Assembly (NCBI GenBank): GCA_902496375.1
Contig: CABVAS010000010.1
Coordinates: 1 to 19,857 of the forward strand
DNA: 19,857 nt
Source of the DNA: an uncultured Collinsella sp.
GTDB lineage: Bacteria; Actinomycetota; Coriobacteriia; Coriobacteriales; Coriobacteriaceae
Direction of reading: 5' to 3'
Shown: in pieces, positions 8,250 to 15,272 of the stretch
Layout of the letters: every line of letters starts with the position of its first letter
How positions within the stretch are numbered: position 1 is the first letter of the stretch
The notes under the pieces: generated by a model
Seen by the model: the letters and a program-made list of their open reading frames with translations, nothing else
Databases searched by the model: none
What the model was told of the DNA's origin: nothing
Program-made: the position numbers and the translations under genes

Positions 8250-9545
8250 ATGGCACCAGCTCTGTCCGATTTTCAACCGCAATCAGCGCCCAAGGCCACC
8301 GCGGCGGCGCAGGCCGCTATCGGTGACGGTCTTGTTGCAGAGGCTCAGGCTTTTTCAGGCGAGCTCGCTGCGTGGCGACACGATTTGCACCAGATGCCCG
8401 AGCTGGGTAATAGCCTCCCGCAGACCTCTGCGTATATCCAGGCGCGCCTGACCGAGATGGACATCCCGTTTGCCACGCTCGTCGATGGTTCCTGTGTTGT
8501 GGGCCTTGTCGGTGCCGGTGCCGCCGCGGCCCAGGGCAATGGAGCCTGCACGGACGAACAGGCCGGTACGGTCATTATGCTGCGTGGCGACATGGATGCC
8601 CTGCCCGTTGCCGAAGAGTCGGGCGAGCCTTTCGCCTCTACGAACGGCTGCATGCATGCTTGCGGTCACGATATGCACGCGACGGCGCTGCTTGGTGCGG
8701 CGCGCCTGCTCAAGGCCCGCGAGGCCGAGCTTGTCGACGCCAACGCTACTGTCAAACTGCTGTTCCAGCCGGGCGAGGAGACCTTTGAGGGTGCCCGCGC
8801 CGCCATCGCCGACGGTCTGCTGCAGAACCCGCGTCCTCAGGCGGCTTTTGCCATGCATGTTAACAGCCAATCGCCGCTTGGCCTGGTGCTCTATGGGAGC
8901 CCGGCGCTCTCGGGCGTGTACGGTTTCCGCATCACGCTGCAGGGCAAGGGCGGCCATGGCTCGAGCCCCGAGATCTGCATCGACCCCATCACGGCCGGCG
9001 TCCATGTGCACCTGGCGCTTCAGGAGCTTATCGCTCGCGAAGTGCCGGCGGCCAAGGAGGTCGCACTGACCGTGGGTAAGTTTGCCGGTGGTCAAGCGGC
9101 CAACGTCATCCCAGATACCTGCGTGCTCGAAGGCACGCTGCGCGGCTTCGACGTTGAGCTCATGGAGCACCTCAAGGAGCGTATCGCCGAGGTCGTCAAC
9201 GGCGTGGCCGCAACGTATCGCACGCCGGCCACCATCGAGACGCTCTCGGATGTTCCCCCGCTCGTGCTCGATGACGACATGACCCAGGCTTCGCTTGGCT
9301 ATGTGGGTGCGACGCTGCCCAAGGCCGCCTTCTTGCCGCTGTTCCATGCCATGGCGAGCGAGGACTTTGCGCTTATCTCGAGCGAGATGCCGAGTGCGTA
9401 CTTTACGATCGGCGCAGCTGTGTCCGATACGGACGAGCACTTTGCCCAACACCATCCCAAGGCACGTTTTAACGATGCCGAGCTGCCGCTCGGTGCCGCG
9501 GCCTATACCGCCGTCGCTTTGGGCTATATCGCCGACCACCGGTAG
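8250..9545 (+). CDS. M20-family metal-dependent amidohydrolase
   Basis: Cytosolic zinc-type peptidase of family M20, subfamily D (hippurate hydrolase / N-acyl-amino-acid amidohydrolase / IAA-amino-acid hydrolase group). It should release an amino acid or amine from an N-acyl conjugate; the true substrate is unknown. Family motifs are all present: RHDLHQMPELG near the N-terminus, LRGDMDALPV, then HACGHDMH with C138 and H140 as metal ligands, PGEETFEGA with the catalytic Glu pair at about 176-177, AMHVN, the dimerisation-domain motif GKGGHGSSPE, and ASEDFALIS with the last ligand near 370. The 431-residue length is slightly above the normal 390-400 owing to an N-terminal extension of about 25 residues and a small insert (about 90-107). 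Start ATG 8250 has TGGAGGG 5 nt upstream. The remnant of an MFS transporter follows, suggesting a former uptake-plus-hydrolysis pair (inference). Confidence 0.93.
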   Translation: MAPALSDFQPQSAPKATAAAQAAIGDGLVAEAQAFSGELAAWRHDLHQMPELGNSLPQTSAYIQARLTEMDIPFATLVDGSCVVGLVGAGAAAAQGNGACTDEQAGTVIMLRGDMDALPVAEESGEPFASTNGCMHACGHDMHATALLGAARLLKAREAELVDANATVKLLFQPGEETFEGARAAIADGLLQNPRPQAAFAMHVNSQSPLGLVLYGSPALSGVYGFRITLQGKGGHGSSPEICIDPITAGVHVHLALQELIAREVPAAKEVALTVGKFAGGQAANVIPDTCVLEGTLRGFDVELMEHLKERIAEVVNGVAATYRTPATIETLSDVPPLVLDDDMTQASLGYVGATLPKAAFLPLFHAMASEDFALISSEMPSAYFTIGAAVSDTDEHFAQHHPKARFNDAELPLGAAAYTAVALGYIADHR

Positions 9546-9571
9546 CACCCAACCTTGCCTTTCAAGCCTGC

Positions 9572-9596
9572 GGGCATGGCCGTAAGGCCTATGCCC
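9572..9596 (+). terminator. Possible terminator hairpin after the M20 gene
   Basis: GGGCATGGCC, loop GTAA, GGCCTATGCCC: a stem with one bulged base, 27 nt after the stop, followed by TTGTCTTT. The T run is poor, so termination is only likely. Confidence 0.45.
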
Positions 9597-9667
9597 TTGT
9601 CTTTCAAGGCAATCTTGGGCACTACCGGCGCCCGGCGCAGGCTATTCGTTTGTCTAAAAGGAGCAGT

Positions 9668-10117
9668 ATGCCCCAGCAGCGTAAGTTCTTCCCCGGCTGG
9701 CTCGTGGTGGCCTCCGGCTTCGTGATCATGGCCACGTGTTACACGATTTTCGTCAACTGCATGAGCCTGTTCCAGCCGCTGATCGTCAGCAACCTGGGTA
9801 TTTCCCTTGCGCAGTACAACGTCTCCAATGCCATCTCCACCGTGGTGAGTGTCGTGGGTTCGCTCGTTATCGGTCATGTTGCCGATAAGGTGAGTGGCCG
9901 CGTATTGGGCTCGCTTACCGTTATCGCTACCTCGGCGGTGCTTGCCGGCATGAGCTTTGTCGGTGAGCTGTGGCAGGTCTACGTGCTCTTTGCCGTCTCG
10001 GGCTCCTTTGCGAGCACCTGGATCGTGTGCTTGGCGTGCTCCGTGGTCATGCTCGTGTTCCTGCTGGTATCCGAGCCCATCGCCGCCAAGCTGCGCGCGA
10101 ACGTGGCGGGGGAGTAG
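9668..10117 (+). pseudogene. Collapsed MFS transporter with internal in-frame deletion
   Basis: A 149-residue frame with start ATG 9668 and a good AAAAGGAG 5 nt upstream. The N-terminal part is a normal MFS start: a basic leader, TM1 (FFPGWLVVASGFVIMATCYT, oxalate/formate-antiporter-like), then TM2, the loop GHVADKVSGR that stands for the MFS loop 2-3 motif, TM3, and TM4 up to about SFASTWIVCL. It then runs straight into a last TM segment (ACSVVMLVFLLVSEP) and a short basic tail, as at the C-terminus of MFS proteins. Members of this family are about 400-430 residues, so roughly 250-280 residues from the middle appear to be missing without loss of frame. That makes a working transporter unlikely, although the gene still has a start signal and no stop within it. 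Alternative: a genuine small membrane protein. Confidence 0.7.
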
Positions 10118-10150
10118 GCGTCCGTCGCTCTTTTCTGTTCGTCCCGTTCT

Positions 10151-10217
10151 GTCCGTGGCCGCCTTGGAAGCCGAATGGATGCTCGTACCATCATTCGGTT
10201 TCCAAGGCGGCCACGGG
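10151..10217. repeat. Long palindrome, about 26-bp arms (first of three stacked)
   Basis: Left arm from 10151 (GTCCGTGGCCGCCTTGGAAG onward to about 10177) pairs with the right arm about 10192-10218 (ending TTTCCAAGGCGGCCACGGGC). Only two positions depart from Watson-Crick pairing within the main stem and both can be wobble pairs. The loop is about 14 nt. No T run follows. It begins 34 nt after the MFS remnant. Confidence 0.85.
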
Positions 10218-10226
10218 CCTACGAAA

Positions 10227-10290
10227 TGATCCCTATTCCTCCGTCCCCAAGGGATCACGTGATCCGAAGGGGACGGAGGAAAAGGGATCA
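10227..10290. repeat. GGGGACGGAGGAAAA-family palindrome, copy 2
   Basis: Arms 10227-10248 and 10269-10290 pair at 21 of 22 positions. The loop itself contains a perfect 14-bp palindrome, GGATCACGTGATCC (10252-10265). The motif GGGGACGGAGGAAAA is shared with the palindrome at 1702-1775. It lies 9 nt from the first stacked hairpin and 7 nt from the next. Confidence 0.87.
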
Positions 10291-10296
10291 CAAACA

Positions 10297-10356
10297 GCGG
10301 CGGCGCGTCTGGCCGAACGAGTCCCCATACCCTCGTTCGGTCAGGCGCGCCGCCGC
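10297..10356. repeat. Long palindrome, 25-bp arms (third of three stacked)
   Basis: Arms 10297-10321 and 10332-10356 pair at all 25 positions if two G-T wobbles are allowed, around a 10-nt loop. The arm reads GCGGCGGCGCGTCTGGCCGA onward. It ends 17 nt before the TATAAT box assigned to hisS, so its right arm covers the expected -35 position. Confidence 0.85.
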
Positions 10357-10373
10357 GTTGCTGCTTTGTGCCG

Positions 10374-10379
10374 TATAAT
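10374..10379 (+). promoter_or_regulatory. Probable -10 box of hisS
   Basis: Perfect TATAAT 43 nt before the hisS ATG. No consensus -35 is present; the expected position lies at the edge of the preceding hairpin. The ribosome binding site is AAGAAAGGTG (10405-10414), 7 nt before ATG 10422. Confidence 0.55.
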
Positions 10380-10421
10380 GTCCACTACCTATGACGCGAT
10401 ACAAAAGAAAGGTGTTTGCCC

Positions 10422-11735
10422 ATGCAGGCACAGAAGGCGGAGGGAACCCGCGACCTTATCGGCGCCGAGATGCGCGCCTGGCAAAAGATGCAGCAGATTG
10501 CGGCCGGCGTGTTCGAGCCGTTTGGTTTTAAACCCATCGAGACGCCCGCGATCGAGCAGGTTGACGTGTTTGTCCACGGTATCGGCCAGTCGACCGACGT
10601 CGTGCGCAAGGAAATGTTCCGCGTGTTCAGCGGTGCCAACCTGGAGCGCGTCTTTACCGAGGGCACCGACACCAAACTCAAGCCCAAGCAGCGCCTGGCA
10701 CTTCGCCCCGAGGGCACGGCCGGCGTGGTGCGCGCCGTCGTCGAGAACAATCTGGTGCCCCAGGGCTCCACGCCGTTTAAGGCTTACTACGCCGAGGCCA
10801 TGTTCCGCGGCGAGCGTCCCCAGAAGGGCCGCCTGCGCCAGTTCCACCAGGTGGGCATCGAGTGGCTCGGCGCTCCCGATCCGGCGGCAGACGCCGAGTG
10901 CATCATCATGCTCATGGAGTTCTACAAGCGCCTGGGCTTCGATCTTTCCAAGCTTCGTCTGCTCATCAACTCGATGGGTGACGCCCAGTGCCGTCCGGCT
11001 TATCGCGAGCAGGTTAAGCAGTTCATCCTCGATCACGTCGACGAGATGTGCGATGAGTGCCGCGAGCGCGCCGAGCTCAACCCGCTGCGTGCCTTCGACT
11101 GCAAGAACGACCACTGCCGCGAGATCATGGCCGAGGCTCCGCTGATGGGTGACAACCTGTGCGATGAGTGCCGCGAGCACTACGAGCAGGTCAAGCGCTA
11201 TCTGGATGCCGCCGGTATCGAGTATGTCGAGGATCCCACCTTGGTGCGCGGCCTGGACTACTACACCCGTACTGTCTTTGAGGTCGAGGCCCCTGGCGCC
11301 GGCGTCGGCTCCATCGGCGGCGGCGGCCGCTACGATGGCCTGGTCGAGCTCGAGGGTGGCAAGCCCACGGCGGGCGTCGGCTTTGCTGTCGGTTTTGAGC
11401 GCGCCCTGCTGGCCCTGCAGGCCTTTGGCAGCGATTTGGGTGCCGATGAGGCCCCGTGCGTCTATGTCGCCAACGCCGGCAAGGAGCTGCGTCAGAACGT
11501 CTTTGCCATTACGCAGGAGCTTCGCGCCGCAGGTATCGTGACCGAGGCCGACTATCAGGGTCGTTCGCTCAAGGCCCAGTTTAAGCAAGCCGATAAGGTA
11601 GGCGCCAAGCTCATCTTGGTCCTGGGTGGCGACGAGCTTGCCGCCGGCAAGGTCAAAGTGCGCGACATGCAGAGCCATGACGAGGTGCTCGCCGATCTGG
11701 ACAACGTCGTCGAGGCGGTTCGCGAGCGCCTGTAG
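10422..11735 (+). CDS. hisS: Histidyl-tRNA synthetase
   Basis: Class II aminoacyl-tRNA synthetase that charges tRNA-His in the cytosol. The 437-residue length is typical. It begins with the class II opening (GTRDLIGAEMRAWQ), then motif 2 as FRGERPQKGRLRQFHQVGIE (about 126-147). The HisRS-specific signature RGLDYYTRTVFE is at about 275-287, and motif 3 neighbourhood GGGGRYDGLVE at about 298-308. The C-terminal anticodon-binding domain carries CVYVANAGKELRQ. An insertion domain carries six cysteines as CDEC (210, 213), CKNDHC (227, 232) and CDEC (247, 250), which look able to bind a metal; similar cysteine clusters occur in other bacterial HisRS. Start ATG 10422 is preferred over in-frame TTG 10416 because of the ribosome binding site spacing. 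aspS, often its neighbour, is not next to it here. Confidence 0.98.
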   Translation: MQAQKAEGTRDLIGAEMRAWQKMQQIAAGVFEPFGFKPIETPAIEQVDVFVHGIGQSTDVVRKEMFRVFSGANLERVFTEGTDTKLKPKQRLALRPEGTAGVVRAVVENNLVPQGSTPFKAYYAEAMFRGERPQKGRLRQFHQVGIEWLGAPDPAADAECIIMLMEFYKRLGFDLSKLRLLINSMGDAQCRPAYREQVKQFILDHVDEMCDECRERAELNPLRAFDCKNDHCREIMAEAPLMGDNLCDECREHYEQVKRYLDAAGIEYVEDPTLVRGLDYYTRTVFEVEAPGAGVGSIGGGGRYDGLVELEGGKPTAGVGFAVGFERALLALQAFGSDLGADEAPCVYVANAGKELRQNVFAITQELRAAGIVTEADYQGRSLKAQFKQADKVGAKLILVLGGDELAAGKVKVRDMQSHDEVLADLDNVVEAVRERL

Positions 11736-11793
11736 CGCATCTTTTTGAGCTTCGGGCCTGCTAACGTGCCCTGCTCATGGAGAGCGATTGTTA

Positions 11794-11830
11794 CGGGGGT
11801 GTTTCGCTTTTATGCGGAATGCCCCCGTTT
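11794..11830 (+). terminator. Rho-independent terminator of hisS
   Basis: A 14-bp stem (11794-11807 with 11814-11827) in which every position pairs once wobbles are allowed, with loop TTTTAT and a short TTT after it. It starts 58 nt after the hisS stop. Confidence 0.7.
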
Positions 11831-11846
11831 ACGTATGCCGCCCACC

Positions 11847-11948
11847 GAGAAATACGACCATTTAGGGCAAAAACCTTTGCAATGCAGAAAATACTTTTGT
11901 GTGGTAAAGCGCAATCAGTGTCGAAAGTATTTCTCAAGCGCCTATAAT
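11847..11948 (+). promoter_or_regulatory. ppc promoter region with three related half-sites
   Basis: A perfect TATAAT at 11943-11948 lies 45 nt before GTG 11993. Upstream are three copies of one motif: GAGAAATAC (11847-11855), AGAAAATACTTT (11886-11897) and, inverted, GAAAGTATTTCTC (11923-11935). The second and third form a perfect 9-bp inverted repeat (AAATACTTT, 26-nt gap, AAAGTATTT) whose right arm covers the expected -35. This looks like an operator set for ppc; the regulator is unknown. Confidence 0.55.
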
Positions 11949-11992
11949 GAATACCGCATGTTACGTGCATAGAAGGAGGAATGGGAGGAAAC

Positions 11993-14806
11993 GTGGCTGA
12001 GAACCTAAGCAACCAGTCTGTACCCGAAGCCGCGGCGCGCGTCGCTGCCGTGGTCAACCGCCTCGTTAACCGAATCGGCTCGAATGCCGAGTCCAGGGAG
12101 CGTCTCGCCGAGATCGAGATCCCCGAGGAGCTGCGCGACAATCTGGCGCTGTTCTTGCGCCTGGAGCGCCGTGTGCTTAGCGAGTATGATCCCGAGATCG
12201 CGGACCTGTTCGACAAGATTTTGACAGCCGAGATTGTGGTCAATGCCGGCAACCCCGGTACCTGCGCTGCCGACGAAGCCGTCGACGAGCAGGGCGTGCC
12301 CACCGCCGACGAGCCCACTGCCGTGGCATTTCGTGAGGTCGTCGATTTGATCGACAGCCTGCCGCTCGATAAGCAGCAGGTCATCGTTCGCGCCTTTACG
12401 AGCTTTTTCCATCTGGCAAACCTGTCGGAGGAGAACTACCGTGTGGCGCAGCTGCGCGAGCGCGAGGCCGGTGCGTCGACCGATACCGAGGTCGATCCTG
12501 CCAACGAGCTTACCGTTGCCTATCACCAGCTGGTGAATGAGCTGGGTGTCGAGGGTGCCAACGAGCTGCTCGACAAGCTCGAGTTCCACCCTGTCTTTAC
12601 CGCACATCCCACCGAGGCCCGTCGTAAGGCCGTCGAGGGCAAGATCCGCCGTATCTCCAACCTGCTGGAGGAGCGTCCGCGTCTGGGCGGCTCCGACCTG
12701 GTGGAGAACGAGCGCCATATGCTGCAGGAGATCGACGCCCTGGTGCGTACGAGCCCCATCGCGCTCAAGAAGCCCACGCCGGTCGAGGAAGCCGATACCA
12801 TCATCGACATCTTCGATAACACGCTGTTCGACGTTATCCCCGTTATCTATCGTCGTTTTGACGATTGGGTGCTGGGCGACAAGGCCGGTACTGTGCCGCC
12901 GCTGTGCCCGGCGTTCTTCCATCCCGGCAGCTGGATCGGTTCCGACCGCGACGGTAACCCCAACGTCACCGCCAAGGTGAGCCGTGAGGTCGCCGCCAAG
13001 TACTTTACGCACATGGTGCTCAAGCTCGAGGACAAGTGCCGCCACATCGGCCGCAACCTCACGCTCGAGGCTACCTACAGCAAGCCGTCGGCCGAGCTCA
13101 TTAACCTGTGGAACCATCAGGTCGAGATGAGCCCTCGTTACACGGCCCGCGCCGAGCTGATCTCCGAGCACGAGCCGCATCGCGCCGTCATGCTCGTCAT
13201 GGCCGACCGCCTGAACGCCACCGTCCGTCGTATCACCGACACCATGTACCACAGCGCCGACGAGTTCCTGGATGACCTGCGCGTCGTCCAGCGTTCGCTG
13301 GCCGCCTGCGGTGCCGTCCGTGCTGCCTACGGCCCGGTCCAAACCATCATCTGGCAGGTCGAGTCCTTCGGCTTCCATATGGTCGAGATGGAGTTCCGTC
13401 AGCACTCCGTGGTGCATGCCCGCGCCCTTAAGGATATCCACGAGAACGGTATCCATGGCGACCTGCAGCCCATGACGCGCGAGGTCATCGATACCTTCCG
13501 CGCTATCGGCTCCATCCAAAAGCGCTACGGCAAGAAGATGGCGCACCGCTACATCATCTCGTTTACCAAGAGCGCTCAGCATGTGGCCGACGTCTTTGAG
13601 CTGGCGCACCTGTCCTTTGCACACGAGGAGGATGTCCCCGAGCTCGACGTGATCCCGTTGTTCGAGCAGCTCGAGGACCTCGAGGGCTGCGTCGACGTGC
13701 TCGATCAGATGCTTACGCTGCCCGTGGTGCAAAAGCGCCTTGCCCAGACCAACCGCCGCATGGAGGTCATGCTGGGCTATTCCGACTCTTCCAAGGATGC
13801 CGGTCCTACCACGGCCATGCTCGCGCTGCACTCCGCGCAGGAGCGCATCGCCAAGTGGGCAGAGAAGAACGATATCGACCTGGTGCTCATGCACGGTCGC
13901 GGCGGTGCCGTGGGCCGTGGCGGCGGCCCGGCCAACAAGGCCGTGCTGGCGCAGCCCAAGGGTTCGGTCAACTGCTTCTTTAAGCTTACCGAGCAGGGCG
14001 AAGTCATCTTTGCCCGTTACGGCAACCGCACGCTGGCTCAGCGCCATGTTGAGTCCGTTGCCGCCGCAACGCTTTTGCAGTCGGCCCCGAGTGTCGAGAA
14101 GACCAACACCGAGACCACGCAGAAGTTCTGGGATATGGCCGAGAAGCTCAACACTGCAAGCCACGAACGCTATCTGGACCTGCTGAACACCGAGGACTTT
14201 ACACCGTGGTTCTCGACCGTGACGCCGCTGACCGAGGTCGGTCTGCTGCCGATCGGCTCGCGTCCCGCCAAGCGCGGTCTGGGCGCCAAGTCGCTCGATG
14301 ACCTGCGTACCATCCCGTGGATCTTCAGCTGGAGCCAGGCGCGCATTAACCTGGCCGCTTGGTACGGTCTGGGCACCGCCTGCGAGCAGCTTGGCGATCT
14401 TGACCAGCTCAAGGCTGCCTACCAGGAGTGGCCGTTCTTCCGCACCTTTATCGACAACATCGAGATGTCGATTGCTAAGACCGATCAGCGCATCGCCAAG
14501 ATGTATCTGCATCTGGGCGACCGCGATGATCTGTCCAAGAAGGTCTTTACCGAGATGCAGCTCACCCGTAAGTGGGTCCTTGCCATCGTCGGTGATGAGT
14601 GGCCGCTGCAGCGCCGCCGCGTGCTCGGCTGCGCCGTTCGCGTGCGTAACCCCTACGTCGACGCCCTGTCCATCGCCCAGGTCCGCGCCCTTCGCGAGGT
14701 GCGTATGAACCAGGACGAGATGGCCGAGGAGAAGAAGGCCGAGTACATGAGCCTGATTCTTTCGACTGTGACCGGCGTCTCGGCAGGATTGCAGAACACG
14801 GGGTAA
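11993..14806 (+). CDS. ppc: Phosphoenolpyruvate carboxylase
   Basis: Cytosolic enzyme that carboxylates PEP with bicarbonate to oxaloacetate, feeding the reductive TCA branch and amino-acid synthesis. All catalytic stretches of bacterial PEPC are present in order: FTAHPTEARR with catalytic H205, GSWIGSDRDGNPNV (about 315-328), EMEFRQHS, MLGYSDSSKDAG (about 592-603), the glycine-rich HGRGGAVGRGGGP (about 633-645) and the C-terminal end LQNTG, the usual terminus that reaches the active site. The 937-residue length fits the family. Start: GTG 11993 is preferred, with GGAGG 4 nt upstream. ATG 11981 is in frame but its own AAGGAGG is only 1 nt away. It stands alone between the hisS terminator and the palindrome at 14828. 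Confidence 0.97.
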   Translation: MAENLSNQSVPEAAARVAAVVNRLVNRIGSNAESRERLAEIEIPEELRDNLALFLRLERRVLSEYDPEIADLFDKILTAEIVVNAGNPGTCAADEAVDEQGVPTADEPTAVAFREVVDLIDSLPLDKQQVIVRAFTSFFHLANLSEENYRVAQLREREAGASTDTEVDPANELTVAYHQLVNELGVEGANELLDKLEFHPVFTAHPTEARRKAVEGKIRRISNLLEERPRLGGSDLVENERHMLQEIDALVRTSPIALKKPTPVEEADTIIDIFDNTLFDVIPVIYRRFDDWVLGDKAGTVPPLCPAFFHPGSWIGSDRDGNPNVTAKVSREVAAKYFTHMVLKLEDKCRHIGRNLTLEATYSKPSAELINLWNHQVEMSPRYTARAELISEHEPHRAVMLVMADRLNATVRRITDTMYHSADEFLDDLRVVQRSLAACGAVRAAYGPVQTIIWQVESFGFHMVEMEFRQHSVVHARALKDIHENGIHGDLQPMTREVIDTFRAIGSIQKRYGKKMAHRYIISFTKSAQHVADVFELAHLSFAHEEDVPELDVIPLFEQLEDLEGCVDVLDQMLTLPVVQKRLAQTNRRMEVMLGYSDSSKDAGPTTAMLALHSAQERIAKWAEKNDIDLVLMHGRGGAVGRGGGPANKAVLAQPKGSVNCFFKLTEQGEVIFARYGNRTLAQRHVESVAAATLLQSAPSVEKTNTETTQKFWDMAEKLNTASHERYLDLLNTEDFTPWFSTVTPLTEVGLLPIGSRPAKRGLGAKSLDDLRTIPWIFSWSQARINLAAWYGLGTACEQLGDLDQLKAAYQEWPFFRTFIDNIEMSIAKTDQRIAKMYLHLGDRDDLSKKVFTEMQLTRKWVLAIVGDEWPLQRRRVLGCAVRVRNPYVDALSIAQVRALREVRMNQDEMAEEKKAEYMSLILSTVTGVSAGLQNTG

Positions 14807-14827
14807 TCGATAGCCCTGTAGTCGTCC

Positions 14828-14954
14828 GGGCCCGCCATCAGTTTTCTTTTAGGCACGTCCTCGGACATGCAAGAAGCCCTCGCTGCGCACTTCGTGCGGC
14901 GAGGGCTTCTTGCGTCCTGCGGAGTGTGCCTAAAAGAAAACTGATGGCGGGCCC
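14828..14954. repeat. 127-bp nested palindrome, copy A
   Basis: A perfect 29-bp outer stem (14828-14856 with 14926-14954; arm GGGCCCGCCATCAGTTTTCT onward) encloses a 69-nt core. Within the core, 14869-14883 pairs perfectly with 14899-14913 (15 bp), capped by CGCAC-TTC-GTGCG. Between outer and inner stems, each side has a 12-nt strand that can fold alone: GTCC-TC-GGAC on the left and TCC-TGC-GGA on the right, giving a possible four-way junction. The same core recurs at 17385-17453 within different arms. It begins 21 nt after ppc. The inner AAGAAGC/GCTTCTT stem could terminate transcription from both sides, but that is inference. Confidence 0.9.
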
Positions 14955-15115
14955 TGCGATGTCCGGTCTTCGGCGGATTACTGGCTGGGGGAATATTGGT
15001 GCGCTTCGCGCGTTTTGGACGGGGTCTGTCCCGGCGGCGCGTTTGGCGCTTCGCGCCTCGCGTCTTATCGATCGGGATTGAGATGCATTTGGCGCTTCTT
15101 GCCTTACGACTGTAG
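14955..15115. other. Gene-free stretch before larA with short hairpins
   Basis: No plausible gene here. It contains three short related hairpin-like units: GCGCTTCGCGC (15001-15011), GGCGCTTCGCGCC (15045-15057) and GGCGCTTCTTGCC (15091-15103). The last two are both preceded by TTT (direct repeat TTTGGCGCTT). They may be decayed repeats. No riboswitch could be recognised. Confidence 0.5.
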
Positions 15116-15149
15116 CGGCCGCGGTCCCGTTTGGGGTCGTGGCCGTTTT
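15116..15149 (+). terminator. Rho-independent terminator upstream of larA
   Basis: A 13-bp stem (15116-15128 with 15133-15145) in which all positions pair when wobbles are counted, with loop GTTT and TTTT after it. It lies 310 nt after ppc and 124 nt before larA. It may end the ppc transcript or act as an attenuator for larA. The stretch 15150-15272 should hold the larA promoter; TTGTGG (15151) with GTTAAT (15175) is a weak candidate. Confidence 0.65.
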
Positions 15150-15272
15150 GTTGTGGGTCAAATATGAACGTTGTGTTAATGAGTCGGTGGACGGTGGTGT
15201 TTTTCGGTGAGCGGCGTATCCTTCCAACGGTTTATCTAGTGTGTCAGTTGAAAAGGAAGAGGGCGCTCGTCA

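Noticed and set aside
10416..10421. TTG 10416 as the hisS start
   Set aside because: It would leave only 1 nt to the AAGGTG ribosome binding site; ATG 10422 has normal spacing and gives the usual HisRS N-terminus.
9970..11145. Open + strand frame of 391 codons overlapping the stacked palindromes and hisS
   Set aside because: It runs through three hairpins and then out of phase inside hisS; its protein is Arg/Ser/Pro-rich low-complexity sequence typical of a shadow frame in GC-rich DNA.
14955..15272. Nickel/cobalt or other riboswitch before larA
   Set aside because: Nickel dependence of LarA makes it tempting, but I could not match the stretch to a known aptamer consensus by eye; kept only as a finding to check.
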